Shown: positions 1 to 9,734 of the stretch, piece after piece
Position numbering within the stretch: the stretch's first letter is position 1
Layout of the letters: every line of letters begins with the position of its first letter
Source of the DNA: Bog-473 sp963736525
GTDB lineage: Bacteria > Actinomycetota > Acidimicrobiia > Acidimicrobiales > RAAP-2
Assembly (NCBI GenBank): GCA_963736525.1
Contig: CAVTPF010000004.1
Span: 104,682-168,681 of the forward strand
Direction of reading: 5' to 3'
Length of the DNA stretch: 64,000 bases
Notes under the pieces: model-generated
What the model saw: only the letters and a program-made list of their open reading frames with translations
Database searches by the model: none
Told to the model about the DNA's origin: nothing
Program-made: the position numbers and the translations under genes

Positions 1-2
1 CC

Positions 3-1286
3 ACGACCACGACGAGCTCTTCTTCCAGCTCGTCGGGCGGCTCCTCCGACGACTCGAGCAATGCCAACAACGCGCAGCAGCGTGCGGCGCTGCAGTCCAC
101 CCTCTCCAATCTGAACAAGGACAAGGCGCAGGTCTCGGTCAACGAACAGATCGACCTGGCCTTCACCCCCACGATCTTCCCCGCCACGGCGCCCGGTGTC
201 CCCGCCAACGGCAACTACCTGCGGACCTTGCTCATCTCCTTGGCCATCGGGTTCCTGGTCGGCGCGATCATCGCCTTCGTGCTCGCCAGCACGCGGCGAC
301 GCTTCGAGAAGGCGACGGACCCGCAGCTGGTTTACCGGGTGCCGTTGATCACGACGGTACCGGCCTTCGCCGTTCCGGTGTGGACGCGGGTGGCGCTCCC
401 CATCCTGACCGCGCCGACGGACGAGGCAGCGGAGGCCTATCGAACCCTGGCCACCGTGCTGCGTGCCCGGCGCAACGAATCCGATTGCATCATCGTCTCG
501 TTCAGTGCCGCCGACCTGGGCTCGGGTACGACCACGACCGTCGCCAACTGTGGCCTCGCACTGGCCGAAATGGGTGAGCGGGCCTTGGTCATCGACGGTG
601 ATCCGCTGGGCAGGGGCCTCACCCAGGCCCTCGTCGAGGATGCAGAGCCCATGGATCTCGGCATGCCGCACCTGGGTCTCACCGAGCTGCTCGAGGGTCG
701 CTCACTCGATGAGACGATCGTCCCCGCCATTGGGAATACGGGACTCATGGTGGTCCCCAGCGGGCGCAACACCGACATGGCGATCCACCGCTGGCGATCA
801 TCGATCATGCGGGTCGCCCTCGAGAACCTCACTGAACGCTTCGACGTGATCCTCATTGACACTCCCCCGATGGGGACGTCCTCGTTCAGCCTCGATCTGG
901 CCGGCATTGCCGAGCATCTGGTGATGGTCATTCCGCACTATGACCTCGTCGAACTGCACGATGGCATCGCACGGCGTCTCCCGATGGTCGCGATCGAGCT
1001 AATGGGATACGTCTACAACGGCACACCGGCGAGTGTCCGCTTCGTCCCGTACTTCCCGATCATTCGGGGCAGCCAACCTGCCCCACTGGGGCCGGCGCCC
1101 GCGCCGTTGTACCGGGCGGAACCGACGACGCTCGGTACGGCACCCGCGGGAACCGTTGGCGCAACGGGAGCGATTGCGACTGCGACGCGTGAAGAGGAGA
1201 TGGCCACCGGCCATGTCCCTCCCGTGGAGAACCCCGACGACACGTTGGCCGTGCCTCTCGTTACGCCGGACGAGCCCCGGTCCTGA
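3..1286 (+). CDS. Wzz/BY-kinase-like polysaccharide chain-length protein (5' partial)
   Basis: The frame is open from the first bases of the window, so the N-terminus lies outside; 427 residues are visible. A Ser/Gly/Asn-rich stretch leads into a membrane segment (visible residues about 76-97) and then a cytoplasmic ParA/MinD-like kinase domain. This order is typical of Wzz-Wzc tyrosine autokinases, which control exopolysaccharide polymerisation and export. Walker A' (ALVIDGDPLG) and Walker B (FDVILIDTPP) are present. The P-loop reads DLGSGTTTT: the lysine expected before the Ser/Thr is Thr. The C-terminus is Pro/Ala/Thr-rich and lacks the usual tyrosine cluster. A TTG at 228 could be taken as a start, but it would begin at the membrane helix and is unlikely. 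The polymerase, sugar transferase and glycosyltransferases downstream support the role. Catalytic activity is doubtful. Confidence 0.75.
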   Translation, partial: TTTTSSSSSSSGGSSDDSSNANNAQQRAALQSTLSNLNKDKAQVSVNEQIDLAFTPTIFPATAPGVPANGNYLRTLLISLAIGFLVGAIIAFVLASTRRRFEKATDPQLVYRVPLITTVPAFAVPVWTRVALPILTAPTDEAAEAYRTLATVLRARRNESDCIIVSFSAADLGSGTTTTVANCGLALAEMGERALVIDGDPLGRGLTQALVEDAEPMDLGMPHLGLTELLEGRSLDETIVPAIGNTGLMVVPSGRNTDMAIHRWRSSIMRVALENLTERFDVILIDTPPMGTSSFSLDLAGIAEHLVMVIPHYDLVELHDGIARRLPMVAIELMGYVYNGTPASVRFVPYFPIIRGSQPAPLGPAPAPLYRAEPTTLGTAPAGTVGATGAIATATREEEMATGHVPPVENPDDTLAVPLVTPDEPRS

Positions 1287-1316
1287 CCGGGCGGTCCTCC
1301 CGGCAACACGCTCGGA

Positions 1317-3287
1317 TCAAGAGTTTGGAGAGCTCGATGCCGTGGTTGTCTCGCTCGAGGCCGGTGGCGACGGCGCCGTCGTGGTCGCGACCGAAACCGA
1401 CCCCGGGAAGGAGAAGGTGGCCCCGGCACAGTCGTGCGGGATGCGGGCCAGCACGTACAGCACGCCGGGGTCCGAGCTGAAGGAATAAACCCCGAGCGAG
1501 GATTCCGTCGCCAGGCAACCCAGCTCGGGGTCGTTGGTGGTGAACCCGACGAGCGTCCCGACCGAGCTACGCGTCCCCGATCCGGCCGGCGACTTGATCA
1601 GGGTCACCGTCCCACCCTCCCAACTTCCCTGGTAGCTGTAACTCGGTGGTGGCTGCGTCGTCGGCGGCGGCTTCGAGACCGGTGCTGACACCGGATGCGG
1701 GCCACCCGTCGGCCGCGGGGTGCGGGCCGGTGAGGGGCTCGAAGTGACCGGGGCGACCGCTGGGGGCGGCGAGGCCTGAGGGGTTGCCGCTGGTGCTGCC
1801 GCCGGCGCAGCAACCGGCGCCGCCACGGTCGCCGGGCCACCGTGCGAGGAGCTGGTCGACGTCGGACCCGCCAGGGTGTCCTTCGACGCAGGCGCCATGC
1901 CGTCGAGCGCCGACACCATGGCCGCATCGTTGGAACCATCCATGCCGAGAGCCCAGATGCCGACGCCGCCCAGTCCGTACTGCTCGGACAGCTGCGCCGC
2001 GAGATACAGCGAGGTGGGGTCTTCGAAGAAGGCCTCGTGCCACTGGCCGCCGCTGAGGTACGACGTCCAGGCCGTCTGGGTGACAGCGTCCCAGTAGATG
2101 GGGTGGCCGCTGGCGGCCTCCTGGCCGTAGGTGACGACGGACGGTGATCCCTGTGCCTGGGCGCCGAGCGTCCCGTTCGCGGTGGGCCAGTCGTAGCCGA
2201 AGAAGGGAAGCCCGAGGATCACCTTGCTCGGCGGCACCGCGGCCACGTACTGCTGGGCTGCCGTCTGGTTCGAGAACATCCCGCTGGTGAGCGGTGATCC
2301 GCTGCTCGGACTCGCCTTGAGATTCAGCTCATACGCCATGACGAAGAATCCGTCGACAACCCGACTGAGCGCGCGGATGTCGTAGTAACCGGCGGGATCG
2401 CCGGCCGACGATGCATACGTGTCGAGTGTGAGCTGGTAGGCGGGATTGGCGCCGTGCAGCGCGGCCGACACGGCGGTGACGAGGTCGGTCAGACCGGCCT
2501 GGTCGCCTGAGCCCTCACCCTCCAGGTCGAGGTTCGCTCCGTCGAGGCTCTTCGACCTGACCAGACCGAGCACCTCCTGGGCCAGTCGATCCGCTGCCGC
2601 CGGGCTCGAGGTCAACGCGTCGAGCGACGACTGGTCGAAGTCGTTGACGGTGACAACGACCCGGTCACCGGCCGCATGGGCTCGGTCCACCAGATCGATG
2701 AATTGCTGGCTCTCGAAGCCGTCCCAGCCGGGACCCGATTCCGCCAGCGTGCCGTCCGGATTGATACCGATGCTGAAGTAGTCCACGGTCGTGAGCCCGG
2801 CCAGGTCGAAACCGGAACTGTCGGCGAGCGACCAATAGGGGGCGAATCCGAACACCTCGTGCGAGCGGAGTGGAGGCTCGTTGCTCACCGAGGGGAGCGC
2901 CGGTTGCGCGGTCTCCCCCGGCGTGGCGGGCGTCAGCGTCTGCGCGGACCCTCCGGCCGCTCCGACGGCCGACGCGCCGACCGACCCCGCGGCCGTCGGT
3001 GGTTCGTCCTGCGCCGGAATGATGTCGTGGACGAGATCGGCCTGCGTCGTCGGCACCGACCCGCCGCCGGAACGCAGACCCACCAGGCCACCGACGACGG
3101 CCGCGGCAGCCAGGGCCACGAGGACCTTCTTGGTTGTCTTCGGTCGCCACCGCAGTCTCCGAACCACGGGTTCTACCGGCACGCGCTCGTCACCCGCCTG
3201 GCCGTCGACCCGGAACGTCCGGTCCCACGCCTCGGTTCTCGCAATCAGGCGGTTGAGGATCTCCCGGGGCTGGCGGGGCCGCGGCAC
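1317..3287 (-). CDS. Membrane-anchored glycoside hydrolase family 18 protein
   Basis: 656 residues from a GTG start. A basic N-terminus precedes one membrane helix (about residues 54-72), so the bulk should be extracytoplasmic. The GH18 barrel begins near VFGFAPYW and carries DGANLDLEG (about residues 249-257), matching the family DGxDxDxE motif with the catalytic Glu kept and the middle Asp replaced by Asn. YDWP and GIWALGMDG near the barrel end also fit. A Pro/Ala/Thr-rich linker (about 480-545) leads to a small C-terminal domain with two Cys residues. The nearest relatives appear to be YaaH/spore-type or chitinase-like GH18 proteins acting on GlcNAc polymers. It is convergent with the kinase-like gene, 30 bp away. 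The substrate is unknown; it may trim cell-wall or secreted polysaccharide. Confidence 0.8.
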   Translation of the reverse strand: MPRPRQPREILNRLIARTEAWDRTFRVDGQAGDERVPVEPVVRRLRWRPKTTKKVLVALAAAAVVGGLVGLRSGGGSVPTTQADLVHDIIPAQDEPPTAAGSVGASAVGAAGGSAQTLTPATPGETAQPALPSVSNEPPLRSHEVFGFAPYWSLADSSGFDLAGLTTVDYFSIGINPDGTLAESGPGWDGFESQQFIDLVDRAHAAGDRVVVTVNDFDQSSLDALTSSPAAADRLAQEVLGLVRSKSLDGANLDLEGEGSGDQAGLTDLVTAVSAALHGANPAYQLTLDTYASSAGDPAGYYDIRALSRVVDGFFVMAYELNLKASPSSGSPLTSGMFSNQTAAQQYVAAVPPSKVILGLPFFGYDWPTANGTLGAQAQGSPSVVTYGQEAASGHPIYWDAVTQTAWTSYLSGGQWHEAFFEDPTSLYLAAQLSEQYGLGGVGIWALGMDGSNDAAMVSALDGMAPASKDTLAGPTSTSSSHGGPATVAAPVAAPAAAPAATPQASPPPAVAPVTSSPSPARTPRPTGGPHPVSAPVSKPPPTTQPPPSYSYQGSWEGGTVTLIKSPAGSGTRSSVGTLVGFTTNDPELGCLATESSLGVYSFSSDPGVLYVLARIPHDCAGATFSFPGSVSVATTTAPSPPASSETTTASSSPNS

Positions 3288-3391
3288 GGCGCGAAGCTAG
3301 TTCTGGCCGCGAGCGCCACGTCCATGACCACCGGGGTTGTCACCCCCACTTCATCGTCGATTCATGAGACCGTCACGGGATAACCGGAATT

Positions 3392-4798
3392 TCACCTGCG
3401 GTCCCGATTCGATGCGGACACCAGGTGTCGATACGTCCGCGACGCCAGATCAAGTCCGTGCGCACTGTTCCCGAGTCGCGACTGGACAACGTGCCTCGCC
3501 TGCCGCTCAATGACGTGGCGGACATATCTCGCGGTCCCGAGGCGGCGCCGGTACTCGTCGAAGTAGTCCGCGAGCTCCTGGCGGGTGCGGGCGTCCCCAT
3601 TGTCTGCGTACTTGGCGACGTACGGTGTGACATCGCGCGACAGGTTCGGCACCGGCCACTTCCCGTGCAACGTTGTTCTCATGAAATTCCCGATGAGCAG
3701 GTCGTCGAAGGTCCGCCACTGCACCGCCTTGAGGAGGGAGGCCCGTGGCACCTCGAAGGTGATCCCGCGACCGGGAGCGCTCTTCCCGAGGGGTATCACG
3801 TTGTCGCGTCCACCGACACGCACATTGACGAATTCCAGGCGATCCCGCAGGTGCGCGATCGATCCGAAGTATGACGACACGGCATCGGCTTCCGCGGCGC
3901 TCAGCTCGTCGCTCCACACGTCGCCGAACGCTTCGGGGATTTCGAAGGTTTCCGGGGCGGGTGATGGGTGTAACTCCAGCAGGGTGTCGGAGATGCAGTC
4001 ATATCGGATGAAGGGCGGGAGGATCTCGGAATGCTTGGACCGGTAGCCGACCGCGAAGTCCTCCACGGCAGTCGTGCAGTCATTGGCCCAGGCACTGTCG
4101 GTCCGCTGGTAGCGGTGAAACGAGCTGAAAGGCACGAAGTAGCGGGCCCCGAACGTGTCGGTGACCCGGGCCACCTGGGCCCCGACCCGGTACTCGTTCG
4201 CCTTGCGCAGCGCCGGACCACTCGGAACCCGGTTCCCTGCCTCGTCGTAGAAGTTGATCATGTCGGCATCACCGAAGCCGCTGAGACGTAGGAGGAAGGA
4301 CACCGGGTACGAACGGATGGTGCCGCGCAGGAGGCCACCCCATCCCTTCTCCGTGCTGTCGTTGAGGTTGGCGACCAGGCGGCCCCCAACGTCCACCAGT
4401 AACACACTGTCCTGGTTGTAGTCCGCGAGGCATTTCACCTTGACGCGGTCGGAGAGCGACAGCCATCTGTTGTCATCCAACACCGTGACGTCGAAGCCAC
4501 CGCCTCGCAGATCCGCCGCGATGCGGCCGCCGACGTGATCGGCCAACAGGATCCGGTGGCCCTTGAACAGCGGCAGGGAGCCGGGGTTCAGGTGGTCCGG
4601 GTGCCCGTGCGAGAACCACACCCACTTTGCCCCCGTGATGGCAGCGGCCTGTTCCGGTGGAACCTCATGGGACAGACCCCAGCTGCCGAAGTACGCGTCA
4701 CCACCGATCCAAGGATCGGTCACGAGAAGGGGGGCCTTGTCGTGCACGATCAGGGTTGCGTTACCGATCGTCTCGAATCCGAGATCCACGGGCCCCAC
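3392..4798 (-). CDS. Metallo-beta-lactamase-fold hydrolase
   Basis: 468 residues, GTG start. The metal-binding HGHPDH motif lies near residues 64-69, after a strand reading TDPWIGGDAYFGSW. This is the UlaG/COG2220-like branch of the MBL superfamily, related to the MBL portion of CMP-sialic-acid-hydroxylase-type proteins; no Rieske iron-sulfur domain is visible. The C-terminal half (about 250-460) is alpha-helical and charged and ends in a basic tail. No signal peptide is seen, so it should be cytosolic. It sits divergently from the propeller gene, separated by about 240 bp of relatively AT-rich DNA that probably holds both promoters. Its place in the polysaccharide region suggests a sugar or lipid-linked sugar substrate, which is inference. 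Confidence 0.75.
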   Translation of the reverse strand: MGPVDLGFETIGNATLIVHDKAPLLVTDPWIGGDAYFGSWGLSHEVPPEQAAAITGAKWVWFSHGHPDHLNPGSLPLFKGHRILLADHVGGRIAADLRGGGFDVTVLDDNRWLSLSDRVKVKCLADYNQDSVLLVDVGGRLVANLNDSTEKGWGGLLRGTIRSYPVSFLLRLSGFGDADMINFYDEAGNRVPSGPALRKANEYRVGAQVARVTDTFGARYFVPFSSFHRYQRTDSAWANDCTTAVEDFAVGYRSKHSEILPPFIRYDCISDTLLELHPSPAPETFEIPEAFGDVWSDELSAAEADAVSSYFGSIAHLRDRLEFVNVRVGGRDNVIPLGKSAPGRGITFEVPRASLLKAVQWRTFDDLLIGNFMRTTLHGKWPVPNLSRDVTPYVAKYADNGDARTRQELADYFDEYRRRLGTARYVRHVIERQARHVVQSRLGNSAHGLDLASRTYRHLVSASNRDRR

Positions 4799-5042
4799 AA
4801 TGCCATGGCGCGCAAGGGATGCGTCCCGTTCACGTGAAGTTCACCCAACGGACGACTGTCGGACATACGCGAAGAGCGGGTCGTCCATTTGTGGTTTCAT
4901 TTTGGTCTGAACTCCGACACGTGGAGTCGACGTACTCTTCGCAGACTGACTCAAAGACCGACGCGCGGCGAAACATTCAAGGGAGCACTTCGAGTCATCG
5001 CCATGCTTGCCTTTCACCCGAGGGGACGAACCAGGGGCGACC

Positions 5043-6662
5043 ATGGCTGAGCCGCGGCCGAGGGGCTGGCATCCGGACCCCTTCGGGATCCATCACGAAC
5101 GGTTCTACTACGAGGACGACCAGCCGGGGCGGTTGGTCCGGGACGAGCGGATGCGCGAGTCGTTCGATGACCCTCCCGGCGGGTTCCCACCCTCGTCCAA
5201 CGGGCGGCATGCCCGACCCGCAGCCACCGCACGACCGGCGTATGCGGCCGCCGCCGGCGCTCCTGCATCCGTCGCCCCTCCTGCGCCCCCCGCGCAACCG
5301 GTCTACACGCCGGCGGCCGCCGCTGCCGGGTCGACGTACCCCACCGTCGGGGCGCCCATCCCGTACCAGGAACCCGTCGTGCCGGGCGTTCCCTATCGAG
5401 ATGACACACCCGAAGGGTGGGTCGAAGCCCCCACGAACCGGTGGACCCGGTTCATCCACGAATTCGAATTCAGCCGGTTAGTCCGTGCGTTCGGATTCAG
5501 CAGGCTGGTCCACGCAGTCAAACTCAAGAGGCCATCCAAGCGCACCCTTATGATCATCGGGGCCACTACGCTGGCGCTCGTCCTCGTCGTCGTAGGTCTT
5601 GTCGTCGTCGGGTCGCCTCGATCACACAACCCAGCGAGCTCAGCGAGCGGTTCGCATCCTGATGCGACGATTCCCACGGCAGTGGCGAGTGCCGCGCCGG
5701 CAGCGGCGGGACCCTCGCAGGCAGGGTGGCAGGTGACCCACGGCTTCGCTGAGACTTTGGGCCTGAACGGGCTGTCATGTCCGGCGGCCAACAACTGCCT
5801 GGCCGTCGGGACGACGAAGCTGTTGTCCGGCCTCATCATGGGTACAACCGATGGCGGGGCGAACTGGACGCAACAACAAGCCCCGCTGGGCGTGGGAACG
5901 TTGAACGGGATCGCGTGCGTTTCGACCCTCGACTGCATCGCGGTGGGCGGCGACACCGTGGTCGAGACCGCAAGCGGCGGGCTGACGTGGGTTTCACATC
6001 CGCTCGGTCACGGATCGCTGACCGGGATCGCATGTGGGGATTCGCAGACTTGCGTCGCCGTCGGAACCATCCCCAGCAATAACACCTTCTGTCCAGCGGG
6101 CGAGTCCTACACCACGACGAACGTGGGACGGACGTGGAGCAGTACCTCGCTGGGCTGTTTCGTGCCGGCTGGTGTGGCCTGCTCGGCGCAGTCCCATTGC
6201 GAGGTGATCGGACAGCAGACGACGAACGGCACCCAGTTCGGGCAGATCATGGGATCGACCGACGGCGGGTCTCAGTGGCAGGTCCAGTACAAGCTCGTCG
6301 GCGGCATCACCTCACTCGACGGGATCGCCTGCCCAACGCCCACTGTCTGCGAGGTCGTCGGTGGTTCCTTGAAGACGCCCGTGCTGAGCACGGTCGACGG
6401 AGGCAAGACGTGGACCGGCCAACCCACACCCGCGGTTGAGGGACCGCTGACGGCCGTCGGCTGCTCCGGCGCTCTGTCCTGCCAGGCCGTGGGCAGCGGC
6501 ACCTCCTTCACGACGTCGAACGGCGGACAGACCTGGGGGGAGCAAGCGACGCCAAGCGCGGTCGCAAAGTGGAACGGTGTGGCGTGCCCGTCCTCTCAGT
6601 TGTGCATCGGTGTGGCCGATTCCGGAGATTCCGCCGGGCTCACGCTGGCGGTAACACCATAG
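5043..6662 (+). CDS. DUF2510 protein with secreted seven-repeat Cys-pair beta-propeller
   Basis: 539 residues from the ATG at 5043, preceded by a purine-rich GGGGCGA. An in-frame TTG at 5007 is less likely. The N-terminus is a DUF2510 motif (GWHPDPFG, residues about 6-33), typical of actinobacterial membrane proteins, then a Pro/Ala-rich stretch and a membrane helix (about 168-191). The external part (about 241-539) consists of BNR/Ycf48-like repeats with Asp-box variants such as TTDGGANW and STVDGGKTW. Seven successive repeats each carry a C-x5-C pair followed by a small hydrophobic/Gly motif, for example CPAANNCLAVG and CVSTLDCIAVG. A seven-bladed propeller stabilised by one disulfide per blade is the natural reading. 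Function unknown; possibly ligand or polymer binding at the cell surface. Its last 23 bases overlap the convergent membrane-protein gene. Confidence 0.8.
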   Translation: MAEPRPRGWHPDPFGIHHERFYYEDDQPGRLVRDERMRESFDDPPGGFPPSSNGRHARPAATARPAYAAAAGAPASVAPPAPPAQPVYTPAAAAAGSTYPTVGAPIPYQEPVVPGVPYRDDTPEGWVEAPTNRWTRFIHEFEFSRLVRAFGFSRLVHAVKLKRPSKRTLMIIGATTLALVLVVVGLVVVGSPRSHNPASSASGSHPDATIPTAVASAAPAAAGPSQAGWQVTHGFAETLGLNGLSCPAANNCLAVGTTKLLSGLIMGTTDGGANWTQQQAPLGVGTLNGIACVSTLDCIAVGGDTVVETASGGLTWVSHPLGHGSLTGIACGDSQTCVAVGTIPSNNTFCPAGESYTTTNVGRTWSSTSLGCFVPAGVACSAQSHCEVIGQQTTNGTQFGQIMGSTDGGSQWQVQYKLVGGITSLDGIACPTPTVCEVVGGSLKTPVLSTVDGGKTWTGQPTPAVEGPLTAVGCSGALSCQAVGSGTSFTTSNGGQTWGEQATPSAVAKWNGVACPSSQLCIGVADSGDSAGLTLAVTP

Positions 6663-9198
6663 GCCGTACGGCCCAGCCGCTCCGGCTCCGCCGCCCGCGT
6701 CGGCGCAGCGCGGGTACCACGAACAGGGCGACCAGGAGCACGAGCCCGACCAAGGTGGCCAGCTGACCCAGGTCGTCGGCCGGCGACCGCCCGTACGAAA
6801 GTGTCACGTCGTGGCTCGTTGGCACCACCACCATGAGATTCGGCGTGACCCGCCACGGCCCCGTAGCCCCGCTGGCGTGCCAGTTCGGGAAGTACGAGAC
6901 CTTCACGAGTACCGGTGTACCCACTCGAGACACGTGGAAACTGACCGAGGAGTCGGTCTGGGACACGTCCGTCACGGTGGTGGTGCCGACGTGCCTGACG
7001 GTCGGCCGGATGTCGCTGACCGCCGTCCGCGGCCACGAAGAGGGACCGCTCTGCGCCAGCTCCACGTCCCAGCGCTCGGGGTGGTCGTACCACGCCACCG
7101 ACGGCGCCAGCCAGCTCGCGGGCGCCGGCTTCACGCCGGAGAGCACGACGGGGTCGTTCCGCAACGGCGTGACGAGCGCGGAGTTCTGGACCACGTAGAT
7201 GTCCCACGTCGTGTGCGATTCGATCCCGTTGTAGTTGTAGGTCCACGGTCCGGTGCTGGCGACGAGCTTCAGAGCGGGGTCGGCATTGGCCTCCTGCTCG
7301 ACCTGCGGAGTCTCCGCCATGAAGTACTTCACGCCGAGCAGTTGCAGGTGCTGCACACCGAGCGTCACGTCGACCGGGCCGTAGGGTAGTCCCACCTCCG
7401 GCTCGGAGGGTCCCTCGGACAGCTCCGCCTGGTTGATGAAGTGGTAGGGCGTGGTGCTCGACGACTCGAACAGCAGACCCTCCATGGAGTCGATGCACCC
7501 TCCCGTCCAGTACGGCAGGAGCATGAGCGCTTCGGGTGTGCCAAAGCGGTTTTCGCTGGCGCTGTACTCCCACATCTCCCGCCCACACCCATAGCGCTTG
7601 CTCACCGACTCCATCGTCTGGATGATGGAGCGGTACTCGGGGTAGGACGGCTGACCCTCGTAACCCTTGTAGTTGTAGGACGACCAGTTCGTGACCTCGT
7701 TGGGCCCGGCGTGCACCAGGGTCGACGGTTGGAAGACGAAGGGCGGGACCACGACGACGAGTGCGCCGAGGAGTCCCAGGACGGCACCGCTCACGGCGGC
7801 GGGACCCCAGCGCGGCGAGGGCGCACGCCGTGGGGAGATGGCGCTGGCGACACCCGTGGCCAGCTCGCCGGCCGTACGCGGTGCCTCCCATGGCCGATAA
7901 GGCGGAGCGCCCTCCGCCCACGATGCCCCTCCGGCGCGAGCTTCCCAGCGGCGCGCCCGCGAACACCGCCACGACGCGGCGACGGCGATGCAGCCGGTCC
8001 CGAACGCCCAGGCCGCCATGAGGTACACGGAGATGAACCAGAACGGGAGCAGCCGGACGTTGTAGAGGCTCCCCTGCGGATCGATCGCCGTCGCCAGCGC
8101 CGACGCGACACCCAACGCGGCAAGGGTGATACCGAAGCGGCTGCGGACCACGAAGGCGGCAATGATGCCCATACCGGCGAGGACGAGCGCCCAGGTATCG
8201 GCCTCGCGGAAGTACTGGGCCCAGCCTTCGACGTTCGTGTAGCCCATGGATGTCGAGTAGGCGTGCTCGAGCCCGAAGGGAACCAGCCACCATCCCGAGA
8301 GCAGGAGCCCGATGCCGACGGTCGATCCGGCCCACCACAAGGTGCGAGCCCACGGGACGCGCCGCGCCGGCTCGTTGTGGCGCCACGGCCGCAGACTCGA
8401 GTCCGCGATGCCCCAGCGGACGGGCAGCAGCTCGATGATCGTGAGGATGACGGCGCCCCCCAGCGCGTACATGGCAGGGACGATGTGCGACAGCACACAG
8501 ACGGCCAGTACGACCGCCGCCCAGCCGCGGTACCGCCCCTCCCGGACGGCGCAGGCGAACATCCCGATGAACAACACGGCCAGGGACAAGCTGAAGGAGA
8601 ACGCGTACTCCCCCGCCAACGTGGAGAACAGGTTGCCGCCGTAAATGGTGAAGGTGTAGTCGAACAGAAACGGCAAGGTGGCCGCCGCGAGGATGGCGGG
8701 GATCGGGGGACGCAGGCGGAAGAACCGGCCACACGCCCACGCGCACACCGGGAGCGTCACCGATCCGAGGATGGTGCCCAGTTTGAACGCGACGTCGTAG
8801 GGGATGACCCAGCCCCCGACGGCAATGAAGAGATCGGGGATCGTGAAATAGAAGGTGTACAGCGGGAAGCCGTCGTACCAACCGGGATCCCAGCCGGTGA
8901 GCTGACCATGGCTCAACAGCGTCTCGAGGAACTTGGGCATCGCGATGTGCGCGCCGGTGTCGCCCCCGGTGGTCGTGGTGTTCGTGAGCAGCATGCTCGG
9001 GTGCAGCTGTGACAGCGTCACCAGAATGACGCTGGCGATGGTGATCACCGTGATCGCCCCGGGCACCCACCACCAGTTCCCTCGGGCCGCGGGTCCGGCG
9101 TCGGTGGAGGCGGCGGCGGGTGCCGGCCCGGGCACCGAACGACCGGCCGGCGTGAATTCCTGCACGGTCACCCCGTCGAGGTCCGAGGTTTCAGGCAC
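6640..9198 (-). CDS. PTPS-related polytopic membrane protein (GT-C-like)
   Basis: 852 residues, GTG start. After a short cytoplasmic N-terminus there are many hydrophobic helices. The segment after the first helix (TTGGDTGAHIAMPKFL) is followed by GWDPGWYDGFPLYTFYF, which matches the 6-pyruvoyl-tetrahydropterin-synthase-related membrane protein family (COG5617-like), commonly found beside polysaccharide genes. The acidic residues in the first loop resemble the catalytic loop of GT-C glycosyltransferases using polyprenyl-phosphate sugars. A large external domain occupies about residues 480-800, then a final helix and a basic tail. It may attach sugars on the outer face of the membrane. The donor and acceptor cannot be read from sequence. 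Confidence 0.75.
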   Translation of the reverse strand: MPETSDLDGVTVQEFTPAGRSVPGPAPAAASTDAGPAARGNWWWVPGAITVITIASVILVTLSQLHPSMLLTNTTTTGGDTGAHIAMPKFLETLLSHGQLTGWDPGWYDGFPLYTFYFTIPDLFIAVGGWVIPYDVAFKLGTILGSVTLPVCAWACGRFFRLRPPIPAILAAATLPFLFDYTFTIYGGNLFSTLAGEYAFSFSLSLAVLFIGMFACAVREGRYRGWAAVVLAVCVLSHIVPAMYALGGAVILTIIELLPVRWGIADSSLRPWRHNEPARRVPWARTLWWAGSTVGIGLLLSGWWLVPFGLEHAYSTSMGYTNVEGWAQYFREADTWALVLAGMGIIAAFVVRSRFGITLAALGVASALATAIDPQGSLYNVRLLPFWFISVYLMAAWAFGTGCIAVAASWRCSRARRWEARAGGASWAEGAPPYRPWEAPRTAGELATGVASAISPRRAPSPRWGPAAVSGAVLGLLGALVVVVPPFVFQPSTLVHAGPNEVTNWSSYNYKGYEGQPSYPEYRSIIQTMESVSKRYGCGREMWEYSASENRFGTPEALMLLPYWTGGCIDSMEGLLFESSSTTPYHFINQAELSEGPSEPEVGLPYGPVDVTLGVQHLQLLGVKYFMAETPQVEQEANADPALKLVASTGPWTYNYNGIESHTTWDIYVVQNSALVTPLRNDPVVLSGVKPAPASWLAPSVAWYDHPERWDVELAQSGPSSWPRTAVSDIRPTVRHVGTTTVTDVSQTDSSVSFHVSRVGTPVLVKVSYFPNWHASGATGPWRVTPNLMVVVPTSHDVTLSYGRSPADDLGQLATLVGLVLLVALFVVPALRRRGRRSRSGWAVRPMVLPPA

Positions 9199-9491
9199 GT
9201 GCGGCCGGGCGCACGCCAGGACGATTCGAGGCGCTGCGGCCGCCGGTGTCGTTCGGACACATCCGGTTTACGTTACCGGCCGAGCATCCGATTGAGGGCT
9301 CGGGCGGCCCGGGGTTTCGATCCCCCGGGGCTCCGGAATGGCGCGTCCACGAGGTGGTTCGCGCCGTCTCCGCCGAGGAGCGCCTTCCCATGCTCCCGCT
9401 CGGACGGGGTGGTGCGTTCGGCAACCGCGACGACCCGGTCTCCAGGTCAGGACCCGCGGTGCGGGACCAGAAATGGGGGCTGCCGAGGCCT

Positions 9492-9535
9492 GCGGACGAG
9501 AGGCCCTAATTAAGCGGACGAGAGGCCCTAATTAA
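9492..9535. repeat. 22-bp perfect tandem duplication
   Basis: Two adjacent identical 22-bp copies (9492-9513 and 9514-9535), each starting GCGGACGAGAGG and ending CCCTAATTAA. The AT-rich TAATTAA end stands out in this GC-rich context. No gene overlaps it. Probably a slippage duplication. Confidence 0.9.
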
Positions 9536-9734
9536 GCAGTCATCCACAGAGGCCCGTGGGAGGCGGGGACGGACCCCGCCCAGGGAATCCCCTCCCATTC
9601 CGTCGGGTCGGTCGACCTCTTGCAGCTCGCGCTCGCTTGCGGGCACTCATCAGCAAGTAGCCGCCGGAGAACAGCATGACGACACCAACCGTATGACCAC
9701 CCGGCACAGGCACGATCGCTGGGACGCCGTCAGC

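Noticed and set aside
7441..9012. 523-codon plus-strand frame antisense to the PTPS-related membrane protein
   Set aside because: The minus strand encodes a coherent polytopic protein; the antisense frame is Arg/Pro/Gly-rich and lacks any motif.
9246..9509. 87-codon plus-strand frame in the intergenic region
   Set aside because: No recognisable domain, no ribosome-binding site and ends in the tandem duplication.
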